From assembly GCA_022360735.1 (NCBI GenBank), contig JAKSCF010000245.1, positions 1 to 6,980 of the forward strand: 6,980 bases of DNA, written 5' to 3'. The notes below the pieces were generated by a model, which ran no database searches, was not told where the DNA came from, and worked only from the letters and a program-made list of their open reading frames with translations. A program made the translations under genes and the position numbers. The DNA is from Clostridia bacterium (GTDB lineage: Bacteria; Bacillota_A; Clostridia; Peptostreptococcales; JAAYPU01). Positions 1-5,183 of this stretch are shown here, one piece after another; within the stretch, counting starts at the first letter, position 1; each line of letters begins with the position of its first letter.

Positions 1-1059
1 AAAAACAGGAAGTGTATTCAAGATGGAAGAGGCTGGTTCACGCCCATGTCTTTTTCCTCAGAACCTAGAGCCATTAGAGAAGGATATGTCAATTGTGATG
101 TGTTTTTATCGACCATTACGCCTCCTGACTCAAATGGATACTGCTGCTTTGGTATTTCTGTAGATATCTCCAGAGCATGCCTTGAAACGGCACGAACAAA
201 GATTGGGTTAGTGAATCCTAATATGCCCAGAACATGCGGTGATACATTGGTGCATGTTTCTGAGTTCGACTGGTTTGTAGAAGCAGATGTGCCTTTATAT
301 GAACTTGCTAAAATTGATGACAGTGATCCTGTGATAGAGCAGATTGGACAAAATATTGCAGATCTTATTGAAGATGGTTCGGTGCTTCAAATGGGTCAAG
401 GAAAAATCCCTAATGCAATACTGAAGTGTTTAAAAGATAAAAAAGACTTAGGCATTCATACAGAAGTGTTTTCCGATAATCTCATTCCACTTATTGAAAC
501 TGGTGTTATTACAGGTGCAAGAAAGACGCTTCATAACAGAAAAATTGTAGCAACATTTATTCAAGGTACAAAGGAATTATATCATTATGTTAATAATAAT
601 AATATGATAGAGCTGAAGCCTGTGGACTATGTTAATGATGCTGGGAATATTGCTAAAAATGATAACATGGTTGCCATTAATGCGGCCATAGAAGTGGATT
701 TAATGGGACAGGTTGCTGCAGATGTCATTGGTCCAAAGCAGTTCAGCGGTGTTGGCGGGCAACTTGATTTCTTAAGAGGTGCGGCAGCAGCCAAGAATGG
801 TAAACCCATTGTTACATTACCTTCTACAGCTAAAAATGGCACAGTTTCAAGAATTGCAGCCGTGCTTAAATACGGAACGCCGGTTACAACATCCAGAAAT
901 GATGTCCACTACATTGTAACAGAGTACGGTGCTGCCAACCTGTTTGGAAAAACGATTAAACAAAGAGCAGAGGCTCTGATTGGTATAGCTCATCCCAAGT
1001 TTAGAGACCAGCTTAAAGAAGCGTTTAAAGAATATTGTAAGCTAATGGGTGAAATATAA
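1..1059 (+). CDS. Acetyl-CoA hydrolase/transferase family CoA-transferase (4-hydroxybutyrate/butyrate CoA-transferase type), 5' partial
   Basis: The frame is open from base 1, so the gene begins before the window. The ATG at 46 is internal, because the preceding residues (GRGWFTP) match the family. About 350 residues are present; family members are about 430-440 long, so roughly 80-90 N-terminal residues are missing. The family moves CoA between acyl-CoA and a carboxylate through a glutamyl-CoA intermediate in the cytosol. Counting from Met46, the motif GIHTEVFSDN (136-145) carries the likely catalytic glutamate E140 (bases 463-465), equivalent to the active-site Glu of Clostridium aminobutyricum AbfT. 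PVDYVNDAGNIAKNDNMVAIN, read in two parts, and FSGVGGQLDFLRGA are the C-terminal CoA-binding signatures, followed by VTTSRNDVHYIVTEYG. The best family match by eye is 4-hydroxybutyrate or butyryl-CoA:acetate CoA-transferase. The acyl substrate is not certain. A hairpin terminator follows directly. Confidence 0.93.
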   Translation, partial: KNRKCIQDGRGWFTPMSFSSEPRAIREGYVNCDVFLSTITPPDSNGYCCFGISVDISRACLETARTKIGLVNPNMPRTCGDTLVHVSEFDWFVEADVPLYELAKIDDSDPVIEQIGQNIADLIEDGSVLQMGQGKIPNAILKCLKDKKDLGIHTEVFSDNLIPLIETGVITGARKTLHNRKIVATFIQGTKELYHYVNNNNMIELKPVDYVNDAGNIAKNDNMVAINAAIEVDLMGQVAADVIGPKQFSGVGGQLDFLRGAAAAKNGKPIVTLPSTAKNGTVSRIAAVLKYGTPVTTSRNDVHYIVTEYGAANLFGKTIKQRAEALIGIAHPKFRDQLKEAFKEYCKLMGEI

Positions 1060-1061
1060 AA

Positions 1062-1099
1062 AAGAGTGATGGCAATTCGGAAGCATTGCCATCACTTTT
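1062..1099 (+). terminator. Rho-independent terminator of the CoA-transferase gene
   Basis: A perfect 12-bp inverted repeat, AGTGATGGCAAT (1065-1076) and ATTGCCATCACT (1085-1096), encloses an 8-base loop. It begins five bases after the stop codon. The stem extends through a G-U pair into AA/TT pairs and ends in a short TTTT run at 1096-1099. The A run before the stem could let it work weakly in the opposite direction too. It separates the CoA-transferase transcript from the next gene. Confidence 0.88.
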
Positions 1100-1127
1100 G
1101 AAGTTAAAGGGTTGTAACAATTTTTAG

Positions 1128-1156
1128 TTGGACATTACTCTAAAAACATTTAAACT
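1128..1156 (+). promoter_or_regulatory. Possible sigma-A promoter of the ferredoxin-nitroreductase gene
   Basis: TTGGAC (1128-1133) and TAAACT (1151-1156) are separated by 17 bases, in the gap after the terminator and about 50 bases before the start codon. The -10 box is a weak match (4 of 6). A better-looking TATAAG at 1156-1161 lies too far from this -35 box. A gene-specific promoter is expected here because a terminator precedes it. No sigma-54 site of quality was found in this gap. Confidence 0.35.
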
Positions 1157-1207
1157 ATAAGTAACAAAAATAATCTGGGTTATTAAAGAATTGTGAGGTA
1201 ATAAAAA

Positions 1208-1993
1208 ATGATTAAAGTAGATAAAACATTATGTACTCAATGTGGATTATGTATTAAAGTATGTCCATTTACTGTGTTGGAAATGAGAAAAGACCTTCCC
1301 TTTATGATTGAAAATAAGGAGCAAAGATGTCTTTTATGTATGCACTGCACCTCCGTATGTCCGGTCAATGCCATTTGTTTTGAAGATATTCCAAAGGATA
1401 CTGAAAAATCTATGCTTCCAGCTTCAAACGTTTATGAAGATTTGAAAAATTTGATTTCCAGTAACCGTTCTATTCGAAATTTTTCAGACAAACCCGTACC
1501 ATTATACGAAATTAAAGATGTTTTGAAAGCAACAGATTATGCTCCAAGTGCAAAAAATCAACATCCCAATCAGTGGATTTTAGTCCATGACTCTAAAAAG
1601 GTAGATGAAATTATGTCATTGGTTTTAGAGCATGTAAGAGAAACCAATATTTCCAAAGAAATTATTTCAGAATATGAAAGAGGTAACAATATTGTAACAT
1701 TAGGTGCACCGCATCTCTTATTTGGTATTGCGCCAAAAGAAGGTGTTGTCAATCCCTACACGGACACAACCATAGCTCTGACAGACGTTGATCTGCTTTT
1801 ACATGCTAAATCAATTGGCTCTTGTTGGGCAGGATATCTGACAAGGACTACAAATGCAAATCCTAAAATAAGAGCATTAATTGGCCTTGAAGATGCCATG
1901 CAGGTTTACGGTATTTTAGCATTTGGTTATCCGAAAGGTGAAATATACCAAAGACTGCCACATAGAAAACATGCCGAACTCTTTGTGATATAA
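1208..1993 (+). CDS. Ferredoxin-nitroreductase fusion protein (2x[4Fe-4S] plus FMN nitroreductase domain)
   Basis: A 261-residue cytosolic flavoprotein. Residues 1-55 form a two-cluster ferredoxin: C9-x2-C12-x2-C15-x3-C19-P and C41-x2-C44-x2-C47-x3-C51-P, each the classic [4Fe-4S] pattern. Residues from about 82 to 261 are a nitroreductase-family domain. SSNRSIRNF (84-92) supplies the basic residues that hold the FMN phosphate, APSAKNQHPNQW (112-123) is the usual second FMN motif, and the domain ends with the AFGYPKG (238-244) strand. Such fusions are common in anaerobes and probably pass electrons from reduced ferredoxin (or to it) through FMN to an organic substrate. The substrate is unknown. 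The start is supported by GTGAGG (1193-1198), nine bases before the ATG. It converges with the next gene with only 11 bases between stop codons. It could also be called a generic NAD(P)H/ferredoxin nitroreductase. Confidence 0.93.
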   Translation: MIKVDKTLCTQCGLCIKVCPFTVLEMRKDLPFMIENKEQRCLLCMHCTSVCPVNAICFEDIPKDTEKSMLPASNVYEDLKNLISSNRSIRNFSDKPVPLYEIKDVLKATDYAPSAKNQHPNQWILVHDSKKVDEIMSLVLEHVRETNISKEIISEYERGNNIVTLGAPHLLFGIAPKEGVVNPYTDTTIALTDVDLLLHAKSIGSCWAGYLTRTTNANPKIRALIGLEDAMQVYGILAFGYPKGEIYQRLPHRKHAELFVI

Positions 1994-1998
1994 CCCAC

Positions 1999-2050
1999 TC
2001 TTGATTAAGGGAGAACTTCAAACTTATTGCTGTTCATGCAATAATCAAGA
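1999..2050. other. Inverted repeat spanning the convergent gene ends
   Basis: TCTTGATTA (1999-2007) pairs with TAATCAAGA (2042-2050). Inside lies a second, partly competing hairpin, TTATTGC (2024-2030) with GCAATAA (2038-2044). The structure straddles the minus-strand stop codon and the last codons of that gene. It may slow or stop transcription arriving from either side, but there is no clear T run, so a terminator role is only a possibility. Confidence 0.25.
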
Positions 2051-3237
2051 AGATTTTCGGAAACCTGAATATCTATAAGATGTAATGTGTCTTTAATTTT
2101 TACTATTTTTGCATCGTTAGGGTCAATCTGAGCACATGTTTGGATGGCTGCTAAAATACCTTCTTTTTCATTTTCTATGATTAGGGGTATTTTTCCGGCT
2201 TCAGGATTGCCTGAAGCAATGCAATTGGTATAAGTTGAAGTGAGATCAATCTGCTCAAATGCCTGCCTGGTTATAAAATCCGCCAGGCCGCATCCGGTGC
2301 CGTTATGATGTGAGTTGGGTGAAATGCCTAACAAAAGAATTCTTTTAATCTGGGGCCCGTTAAAGTTTGGTATTTTGCCGGTAGACATTCTGCCAATAAT
2401 ATTTGGATCCATGCCTGCACCGGAAATGTCTTTACCCATTCTTTCCACAATTAATACATCGATTTCATCAAATTGCAATTTTGGCATGAGGCTTTTACTT
2501 AAGCTTAAAAGTGCAGGTTCTTCTTCTAAAAAAGACTTGCCGGGAACAATGTGGATGGAATGAAGGTTTTCATGAGCATTTTCAACTATAGCTGCTCCAA
2601 AAGCGATATTCATCTTCTGGATAATAATAGAAGCAACTTGAGGAATTAATTTTGGAAATTGAGGAAACCCTTCTTGATGTAATCTAGAGCATCCGTTGTG
2701 CTTGCCTAATCCAATAGCAAGCATTTTACATAAACCACTTTCTATAGGGGCATCATAATCTGTGTGTACTTTTACACGTGCAATAGGTACAATTGCATCC
2801 GCTTCAGATGCCACCTTGTCTACATGAATGGGAATGCCTTCCGGTGTATGTCCGATAACAACGGTTTCTATAGATGATACAATAGGTACGCCTGTATACT
2901 TTTCTGTAATGCCATATCCTTCAACGATTTCCTTTTGCATCGTGGCAATGCCGCCGCCATGACTCCCCATAGCAGGCACAATGAAAGGCTTGGCACCTAC
3001 TTCTAAAAGACATTCTACTGTGGACTTTACAACATGGTTCAGATTCGAAATGCCACGACTTCCAACTAATACTGCAACACGTTGGCCGGCTTGAACCGTT
3101 TGAATATTTCTATTTTGAAAAATTCCGTTTCTAACACTTTCCCTAACGCTTTTTAATTGAACATTTGGGAATATCTGCCGAACCTTTACTAACTTTTTTA
3201 TGGTTATATCAAAAGCCGATTTTGGTAGCGTAGACAT
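2005..3237 (-). CDS. LarA-family nickel-pincer-nucleotide isomerase (lactate racemase domain protein), copy 1
   Basis: A 410-residue protein of the LarA (DUF2088) superfamily, cytosolic racemases or epimerases that use a nickel-pincer nucleotide to move a hydride at a hydroxyacid carbon. Landmarks: GSRGI (59-63), AMGSHGG (89-95), VKVHTDY (155-161), ESGLCKM (166-172), GLGKH (176-180), IVENAH (217-222) and GKDISGAGMDPN (268-279). By position R61, H93, H158, K171 and H187 correspond to R75, H108, H174, K184 and H200 of Lactobacillus LarA. The 16-residue spacing between the cofactor lysine and the nickel histidine is the same. The divergent sequence suggests a LarA homologue subgroup with another substrate, not a true lactate racemase. 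The frame extends 13 codons upstream to 3276, but the start at 3237 is preferred for its strong ribosome site. It is probably driven by the sigma-54 promoter at 3307-3322. Confidence 0.88.
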   Translation of the reverse strand: MSTLPKSAFDITIKKLVKVRQIFPNVQLKSVRESVRNGIFQNRNIQTVQAGQRVAVLVGSRGISNLNHVVKSTVECLLEVGAKPFIVPAMGSHGGGIATMQKEIVEGYGITEKYTGVPIVSSIETVVIGHTPEGIPIHVDKVASEADAIVPIARVKVHTDYDAPIESGLCKMLAIGLGKHNGCSRLHQEGFPQFPKLIPQVASIIIQKMNIAFGAAIVENAHENLHSIHIVPGKSFLEEEPALLSLSKSLMPKLQFDEIDVLIVERMGKDISGAGMDPNIIGRMSTGKIPNFNGPQIKRILLLGISPNSHHNGTGCGLADFITRQAFEQIDLTSTYTNCIASGNPEAGKIPLIIENEKEGILAAIQTCAQIDPNDAKIVKIKDTLHLIDIQVSENLLDYCMNSNKFEVLP

Positions 3238-3242
3238 AAATA

Positions 3243-3249
3243 CTCCTTT
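3243..3249 (-). promoter_or_regulatory. Ribosome binding site fixing the LarA-family copy 1 start
   Basis: On the minus strand AAAGGAG is followed by TATTT and then ATG at 3237. This is a near-ideal Shine-Dalgarno site at five bases' spacing. It would lie inside the coding region if the upstream start at 3276 were used, so the shorter 410-residue protein is favoured. Confidence 0.85.
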
Positions 3250-3306
3250 CTCAGCTGCAATGATGCAGAGCGACACGTATGTTTATTTAATTAATGATAT
3301 TCAATT

Positions 3307-3322
3307 AGCAATACCCGTGCCA
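3307..3322 (-). promoter_or_regulatory. Sigma-54 (-24/-12) promoter for LarA-family copy 1
   Basis: Read on the minus strand, TGGCACGGGTATTGCT matches the sigma-54 consensus TGGCACG-N4-TTGCW at every fixed position, with the invariant GG and GC ten bases apart. Transcription should start about 12 bases beyond the GC, near 3296, giving a leader of about 60 bases to the ATG at 3237. Sigma-54 promoters need an ATP-driven enhancer-binding activator. None is encoded in the window. Confidence 0.88.
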
Positions 3323-3558
3323 AGATCAGTATACAGCAATTTCAACAAAAGAAAAACAAAAGAAAAACGAATATGCAGGGATAGAAGCAGATGTAAAACA
3401 TGAGTCGTTTGATAGTAAGCCGAATAACTTGATGCATGAATTAATTTTGATGCAAATATGCATTGAAATGAATTGTGATGTATACAAAAGCATAACTCTT
3501 TGTTAAAGTAAAAATTAAAATTTCAATGCTGGTTGATGATGGATCTAAATAATATAAC
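3323..3558. promoter_or_regulatory. Shared control region between divergent sigma-54 promoters, with inverted repeats
   Basis: This A+T-rich stretch separates the two back-to-back sigma-54 promoters and holds no convincing gene. It is where upstream activator sites for an enhancer-binding protein would be expected. Visible candidates are ATGCA-AATA-TGCAT (3450-3463), with another ATGCAT at 3432-3437, and a 10-bp inverted pair, GCATTGAAAT (3460-3469) with ATTTCAATGC (3520-3529). Others are TTGT-N7-ACAA (3473-3487), ATGT-AAA-ACAT (3391-3401) and GTATAC at both 3329-3334 and 3480-3485. None can be assigned to a known activator. Confidence 0.5.
3460..3529. repeat. Separated 10-bp inverted repeat between the sigma-54 promoters
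   Basis: GCATTGAAAT (3460-3469) recurs as its exact reverse complement ATTTCAATGC (3520-3529), 60 bases apart start to start. That is close to a whole number of helical turns. The left copy overlaps the ATGCA-AATA-TGCAT dyad. The pair could be activator half-sites. Chance cannot be excluded in such A+T-rich DNA. Confidence 0.45.
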
Positions 3559-3574
3559 TGGCATAAAAATTGCT
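3559..3574 (+). promoter_or_regulatory. Sigma-54 (-24/-12) promoter for the MDR oxidoreductase gene
   Basis: TGGCATAAAAATTGCT has the invariant GG (3560-3561) and GC (3572-3573) exactly ten bases apart. It matches TGGCA at -24 and TTGCT at -12, differing from consensus only at the CG after TGGCA. The predicted start is near 3585, giving a leader of about 95 bases to the ATG at 3680. It points away from the sigma-54 promoter at 3307-3322. Confidence 0.82.
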
Positions 3575-3621
3575 TCGTTTGAAGTTTATAACAGTTAACA
3601 AGGCCTTCATCTTAAGTGAGT

Positions 3622-3639
3622 AACAATCCTGAGATTGTT
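3622..3639 (+). other. Small leader hairpin upstream of the oxidoreductase gene
   Basis: AACAATC (3622-3628) and GATTGTT (3633-3639) form a perfect 7-bp stem with a CTGA loop. It lies in the predicted leader between the sigma-54 start and the ribosome site. No T run follows, so it is not a terminator. It may stabilise the RNA or serve as a protein-binding dyad. Confidence 0.4.
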
Positions 3640-3663
3640 GAGCAGTGAAACTAAACCAATAAA

Positions 3664-3671
3664 AGAAAGGG
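3664..3671 (+). promoter_or_regulatory. Ribosome binding site fixing the oxidoreductase start
   Basis: AGAAAGGG lies eight bases before the ATG at 3680. The longer frame would begin at a TTG (3635) that has no ribosome site and sits inside the leader hairpin, so the shorter start is chosen. Confidence 0.75.
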
Positions 3672-3679
3672 TATTGAAA

Positions 3680-4669
3680 ATGAGAGCTATAATTTTAGAA
3701 AAGCCAGGGTCTTTTAATGACTTACATTTAGTAGAGAACAGAGAAATACCTGAGCCGGAAAAAAATGAGATAAGAGTCAAGGTTAAAGCTGCAGGATTAA
3801 ATCCTGTAGATTACAAGCTGATAAACGGATGGACAAATATAGGGTGGAAGCGGCCCGTTGTTTTGGGATTAGATGTAGCAGGAGAAGTAGATGCAGTTGG
3901 TGAAGAGGTCATAAAGTTCAAAAGAGGCGATGAAGTATTTTATCATGGTAATCTTTCAAAAGAAAACGGCGGGTTTGCACAATACGCATGTACCACAGCA
4001 CATACAGCAGAATTTTTACCACAGGGACTGGATATGGTAGAAGCTGCGGCTCTTCCATGTGCCGGGTTTACAGCATATCAAGCGATTGTAAAAAAATTAA
4101 AACCGGATGCAGGGAAAACCATACTTATCCATGCCGGAGCAGGGGGCGTTGGCGGTTTTGCCATTCAATTGGCTAAGTTAGCCGATTTAACAGTCTTTTC
4201 TACATGTTCCGAAAGCAACCTGGATTATGTTAAAGCATTAGGTGCAGATTATGTTATCAACTATAGACAGGAAAATGTTTTTAACGTGATTATGGATAAG
4301 ACCTGTGGAAGGGGTGTGGATTATATCGTGAATACTATAGACTCACAAACTGCCACTCAAGATATAGAGATGCTGGCTTTTGGCGGTGAGCTTGTAGCCG
4401 TTGTAGAACATCCGGATTTCAATAGAATTAAATTTTATGAGAAGGCAATATCTATCCACGAAGTTGCACTGGGAGGTGCACATTTAAATGGAGATTATAA
4501 ATCACAGCTGGAATTAGCTTCAATAGCAATGGAAATGGGAAGGCTTGTCAGCGAAGGAAAGATCAAGGCGAATGTCAGCAAAGTCATTACTTTAGATGAG
4601 ATTCCTGATTATCTGAAAGAACTGGAAAAAAGGCATGTAGCTGGGAAAATAGTTGCTAAAATAGAATAA
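3680..4669 (+). CDS. Zinc-free MDR-family NAD(P)H-dependent oxidoreductase (quinone oxidoreductase-like)
   Basis: A 329-residue cytosolic medium-chain dehydrogenase/reductase. Residues 1-120 are the GroES-like catalytic domain, with GLNPVDYK (39-46) and LGLDVAGEV (62-70). Residues from about 125 to 280 are the Rossmann domain, with the dinucleotide motif HAGAGGVGGFAIQLAK (151-166). The GHE zinc motif and the four-cysteine structural loop of zinc alcohol dehydrogenases are absent, so it belongs to the zinc-free quinone-oxidoreductase branch. That branch reduces quinones, enones or enoyl thioesters, usually with NADPH. Length is normal for the family. The start at Met3680 matches the conserved MRAIILEKPG beginning; the longer frame adds 15 residues without support. 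It is preceded by a sigma-54 promoter and diverges from the LarA-family gene, suggesting shared induction. The true substrate cannot be told. Confidence 0.9.
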   Translation: MRAIILEKPGSFNDLHLVENREIPEPEKNEIRVKVKAAGLNPVDYKLINGWTNIGWKRPVVLGLDVAGEVDAVGEEVIKFKRGDEVFYHGNLSKENGGFAQYACTTAHTAEFLPQGLDMVEAAALPCAGFTAYQAIVKKLKPDAGKTILIHAGAGGVGGFAIQLAKLADLTVFSTCSESNLDYVKALGADYVINYRQENVFNVIMDKTCGRGVDYIVNTIDSQTATQDIEMLAFGGELVAVVEHPDFNRIKFYEKAISIHEVALGGAHLNGDYKSQLELASIAMEMGRLVSEGKIKANVSKVITLDEIPDYLKELEKRHVAGKIVAKIE

Positions 4670-4671
4670 GA

Positions 4672-4710
4672 AATCATTATACAGCCGGGATAACATTACT
4701 GTCAATGATT
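4672..4710 (+). other. Imperfect stem-loop after the oxidoreductase gene
   Basis: AATCATT (4672-4678) and ACAG (4681-4684) pair with CTGT (4699-4702) and AATGATT (4704-4710), with small internal bulges and a 14-base loop. It begins just after the stop codon and could end the transcript or protect its 3' end. It lacks a T run, so it is not a standard terminator. Confidence 0.35.
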
Positions 4711-4837
4711 ATTCGTCAAGTTGTATGACTGGTTTTGTGAAATTAGGGTTGGAAGATATTGATTTCCAAGTAATAAAAAACGCTTTAAATATTTGAAAAT
4801 TCAACGAAAACTTAATAAAATAAATGATTGTTATGAT

Positions 4838-4853
4838 AAGTTGTAATACAAAT
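4838..4853 (+). promoter_or_regulatory. Candidate FadR-type GntR operator, distal site
   Basis: AAGTTGTAATACAAAT contains TTGT-AAT-ACAA (4841-4851). This is a perfect dyad fitting the TNGTNNNACNA consensus known for FadR-subfamily GntR regulators. It lies about 340 bases before the GntR gene. A 14-of-16 copy occurs in inverted orientation at 5016-5031. Confidence 0.5.
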
Positions 4854-5015
4854 ATTCAAAATCAATAAATGGATTTTAACAACGCACTAATCTGGCGTTT
4901 GCCGTGTGTTGAAAAATAAAGCGATGCAAAAAACAAAAAAACGCTTGAAAATAGGGATTTAATACAGAATGCAACGATGATAAAGAAGATGAATCCGAAT
5001 AACTGATAAAAAACA

Positions 5016-5031
5016 ACTTGCATTACAACTT
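5016..5031 (-). promoter_or_regulatory. Candidate GntR operator overlapping the -35 box, proximal site
   Basis: On the minus strand AAGTTGTAATGCAAGT matches the distal site at 14 of 16 positions and the TNGTNNNACNA consensus at all but one fixed position. It covers the TTGCAT -35 box at 5018-5023, so binding there would block RNA polymerase. This suggests autoregulation of the regulator and the downstream LarA-family gene. Confidence 0.52.
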
Positions 5032-5046
5032 TTGAAGATGTATAAT
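5018..5046 (+). promoter_or_regulatory. Sigma-A promoter of the GntR-LarA copy 2 unit
   Basis: TTGCAT (5018-5023), a 17-base spacer and a perfect TATAAT (5041-5046). The -35 box keeps only the TTG core, but the spacing and -10 box are ideal. The expected start near 5053 gives a leader of about 130 bases that includes the dehydrogenase remnant. An alternative weak extended -10, TGGTAGAAT (5111-5119), lies closer to the gene but lacks a good -35 box. Confidence 0.62.
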
Positions 5047-5048
5047 AA

Positions 5049-5153
5049 GTTATCAACCAGTTAAAAGGGGATGTGCTTGGGCTGCTTAATGGAAAAACAA
5101 TTGAAAAATATGGTAGAATAGATGTACCAATTAATAATGCAGGAGTAGGCTAA
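5049..5153 (+). pseudogene. Short-chain dehydrogenase/reductase (SDR) remnant
   Basis: An in-frame stretch of 34 residues before TAA (5151-5153) ends in KTIEKYGRIDVPINNAGVG. This is the hallmark SDR segment that precedes and includes the NNAG motif, as in FabG-like 3-oxoacyl reductases or 3-hydroxyacyl dehydrogenases. A full SDR has about 250 residues. Here both the N-terminal glycine-rich nucleotide-binding motif and the SxnYxxxK catalytic part are missing, there is no start codon with a ribosome site, and the frame closes both upstream (TAA at 5046) and right after the motif. It is most likely a leftover of a deletion. It now lies in the probable leader of the GntR gene. Confidence 0.75.
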
Positions 5154-5173
5154 AAAAAATAATTATAAAAAAC

Positions 5174-5177
5174 GAGG
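5174..5177 (+). promoter_or_regulatory. Ribosome binding site of the GntR gene
   Basis: GAGG is only three bases from the ATG at 5181 but six from the adjacent ATG at 5184. The second ATG is therefore the more likely start, though the difference is one residue. Confidence 0.6.
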
Positions 5178-5183
5178 TTAATG

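Larger units (their letters stand above)
4670..5017. other. Degenerate A+T-rich intergenic stretch without a convincing gene
   Basis: About 350 bases after the oxidoreductase gene with no gene I can support. A short forward frame, ATG 4725 to TGA 4796 (23 residues, MTGFVKLGLEDIDFQVIKN...), reads in-frame back to about 4694. It looks slightly protein-like but has no ribosome site. A minus-strand frame at 4862-5056 is hydrophobic only because the forward strand is rich in A. The region also holds a weak stem-loop at 4672-4710 and a GntR-type operator candidate at 4838-4853. Together with the dehydrogenase remnant downstream, it looks like decayed DNA. Confidence 0.5.

Noticed and set aside
1070..1085. 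A GG-N10-GC pattern (TGGCAATTCGGAAGCA) resembling a sigma-54 promoter before the ferredoxin-nitroreductase gene
   Set aside because: It lies entirely within the terminator hairpin, the -12 part reads AAGC not TTGC, and the match is explained by the inverted repeat.
1112..1120. TTGTAACAA dyad before the ferredoxin-nitroreductase gene as a GntR operator
   Set aside because: The half-sites are separated by one base, not three, so it does not fit TNGTNNNACNA.
3238..3276. Upstream extension of LarA-family copy 1 by 13 residues
   Set aside because: The strong AAAGGAG site lies inside this extension at the right distance from the ATG at 3237, and the extra residues do not look like the family N-terminus.
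3200..3403. Forward 67-residue frame across the divergent control region
   Set aside because: It overlaps the start of the minus-strand LarA-family gene and the sigma-54 promoter, lacks a ribosome site and has no recognisable family.
4862..5056. Minus-strand 64-residue frame with two hydrophobic stretches, a possible small membrane protein
   Set aside because: The start would be a TTG without a ribosome site, the hydrophobicity follows from A-rich forward-strand sequence, and it overlaps the promoter, an operator candidate and the SDR remnant.
5069..5082. A GG-N10-GC match upstream of the GntR gene as a third sigma-54 promoter
   Set aside because: Beyond the spacing, neither the -24 nor the -12 context matches (GGATG and TGGGC), so it is a chance hit in a G-rich patch.
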